From: Amaranthus tricolor
Taxonomy: Eukaryota; Streptophyta; Magnoliopsida; Caryophyllales; Amaranthaceae
DNA: 64,000 nt
NCBI RefSeq assembly: GCF_026212465.1
Contig: NC_080051.1
Coordinates: 15,247,904-15,311,903, forward strand
Reading direction: 5' to 3'
Shown: piece after piece, positions 63,901 through 64,000 of the stretch
How the letters are laid out: each line of letters begins with the position of its first letter
Numbering within the stretch: the first letter of the stretch is position 1
Position numbers and translations under genes: made by a program
Notes under the pieces: generated by a model
The model's input: only the letters and a program-made list of their open reading frames with translations
Databases searched by the model: none
What the model was told of the DNA's origin: nothing

Positions 63901-64000
63901 CTTGGCACAATTTTTTGCAAGTTAGTCTATTCTGTTATTGTTAATATACACTAACTTCCTACGATTTATGTTGTTAAAGAGAATGTTTAATGATGTTATC

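Overview
The window is nuclear DNA of a flowering plant, most likely a eudicot; I cannot name the species. The signs are very AT-rich intergenic DNA, GT-AG introns, plant-type transposons and one intact brassinosteroid-signalling-kinase (BSK) gene. There are no bacterial genes, rRNA, tRNA or CRISPR features.

Layout. (1) 1-22287 is an almost perfect tandem array of a ~1,214-bp unit: 18 complete units plus a truncated 19th. It runs off the left edge. Each unit carries a hAT-like transposon end and a promoter/first-exon-like module with a consensus splice donor. (2) At 22281 the array runs into a broken MULE transposase gene. That gene is itself split by a 3.6-kb solo-LTR-like element (22322-25919) and resumes at 25920-26490. 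(3) 27212-32898 is the only intact host gene, a 10-exon BSK gene on the minus strand (491 aa by my exon model). Several introns hold small transposons. (4) 33000-49280 is intergenic DNA built of nested transposons: a non-autonomous hAT containing a foldback element, a TA-flanked foldback MITE, a hAT with a decayed transposase inserted into a Stowaway-like MITE, a 5'-truncated LINE with its target duplication, two more Stowaway-like MITEs and a decayed LINE ORF1. (5) 49372-60294 is one LTR retrotransposon lying on the minus strand and inserted into an (AAT)n microsatellite. It has lost most of gag-pol but keeps the end of integrase and a long decayed ORF on the opposite strand. Two tandem arrays sharing a GGTCCGA hairpin flank that antisense ORF. 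A solo LTR is nested in the antisense ORF and an RTE-type LINE is nested in the right-hand LTR. (6) 60295-64000 holds the other half of the microsatellite, two small hAT elements, two RTE tail fragments and a short GTCGACTGG repeat.

How it fits together. The BSK protein is predicted to be membrane-anchored by lipid and to relay brassinosteroid-receptor signals. Nearly everything else is mobile-element history, and target-site duplications allow the order of several insertions to be read. The most unusual items are the transposon-derived tandem array with a promoter/exon module in every unit, and the retrotransposon with an antisense ORF between two hairpin arrays.
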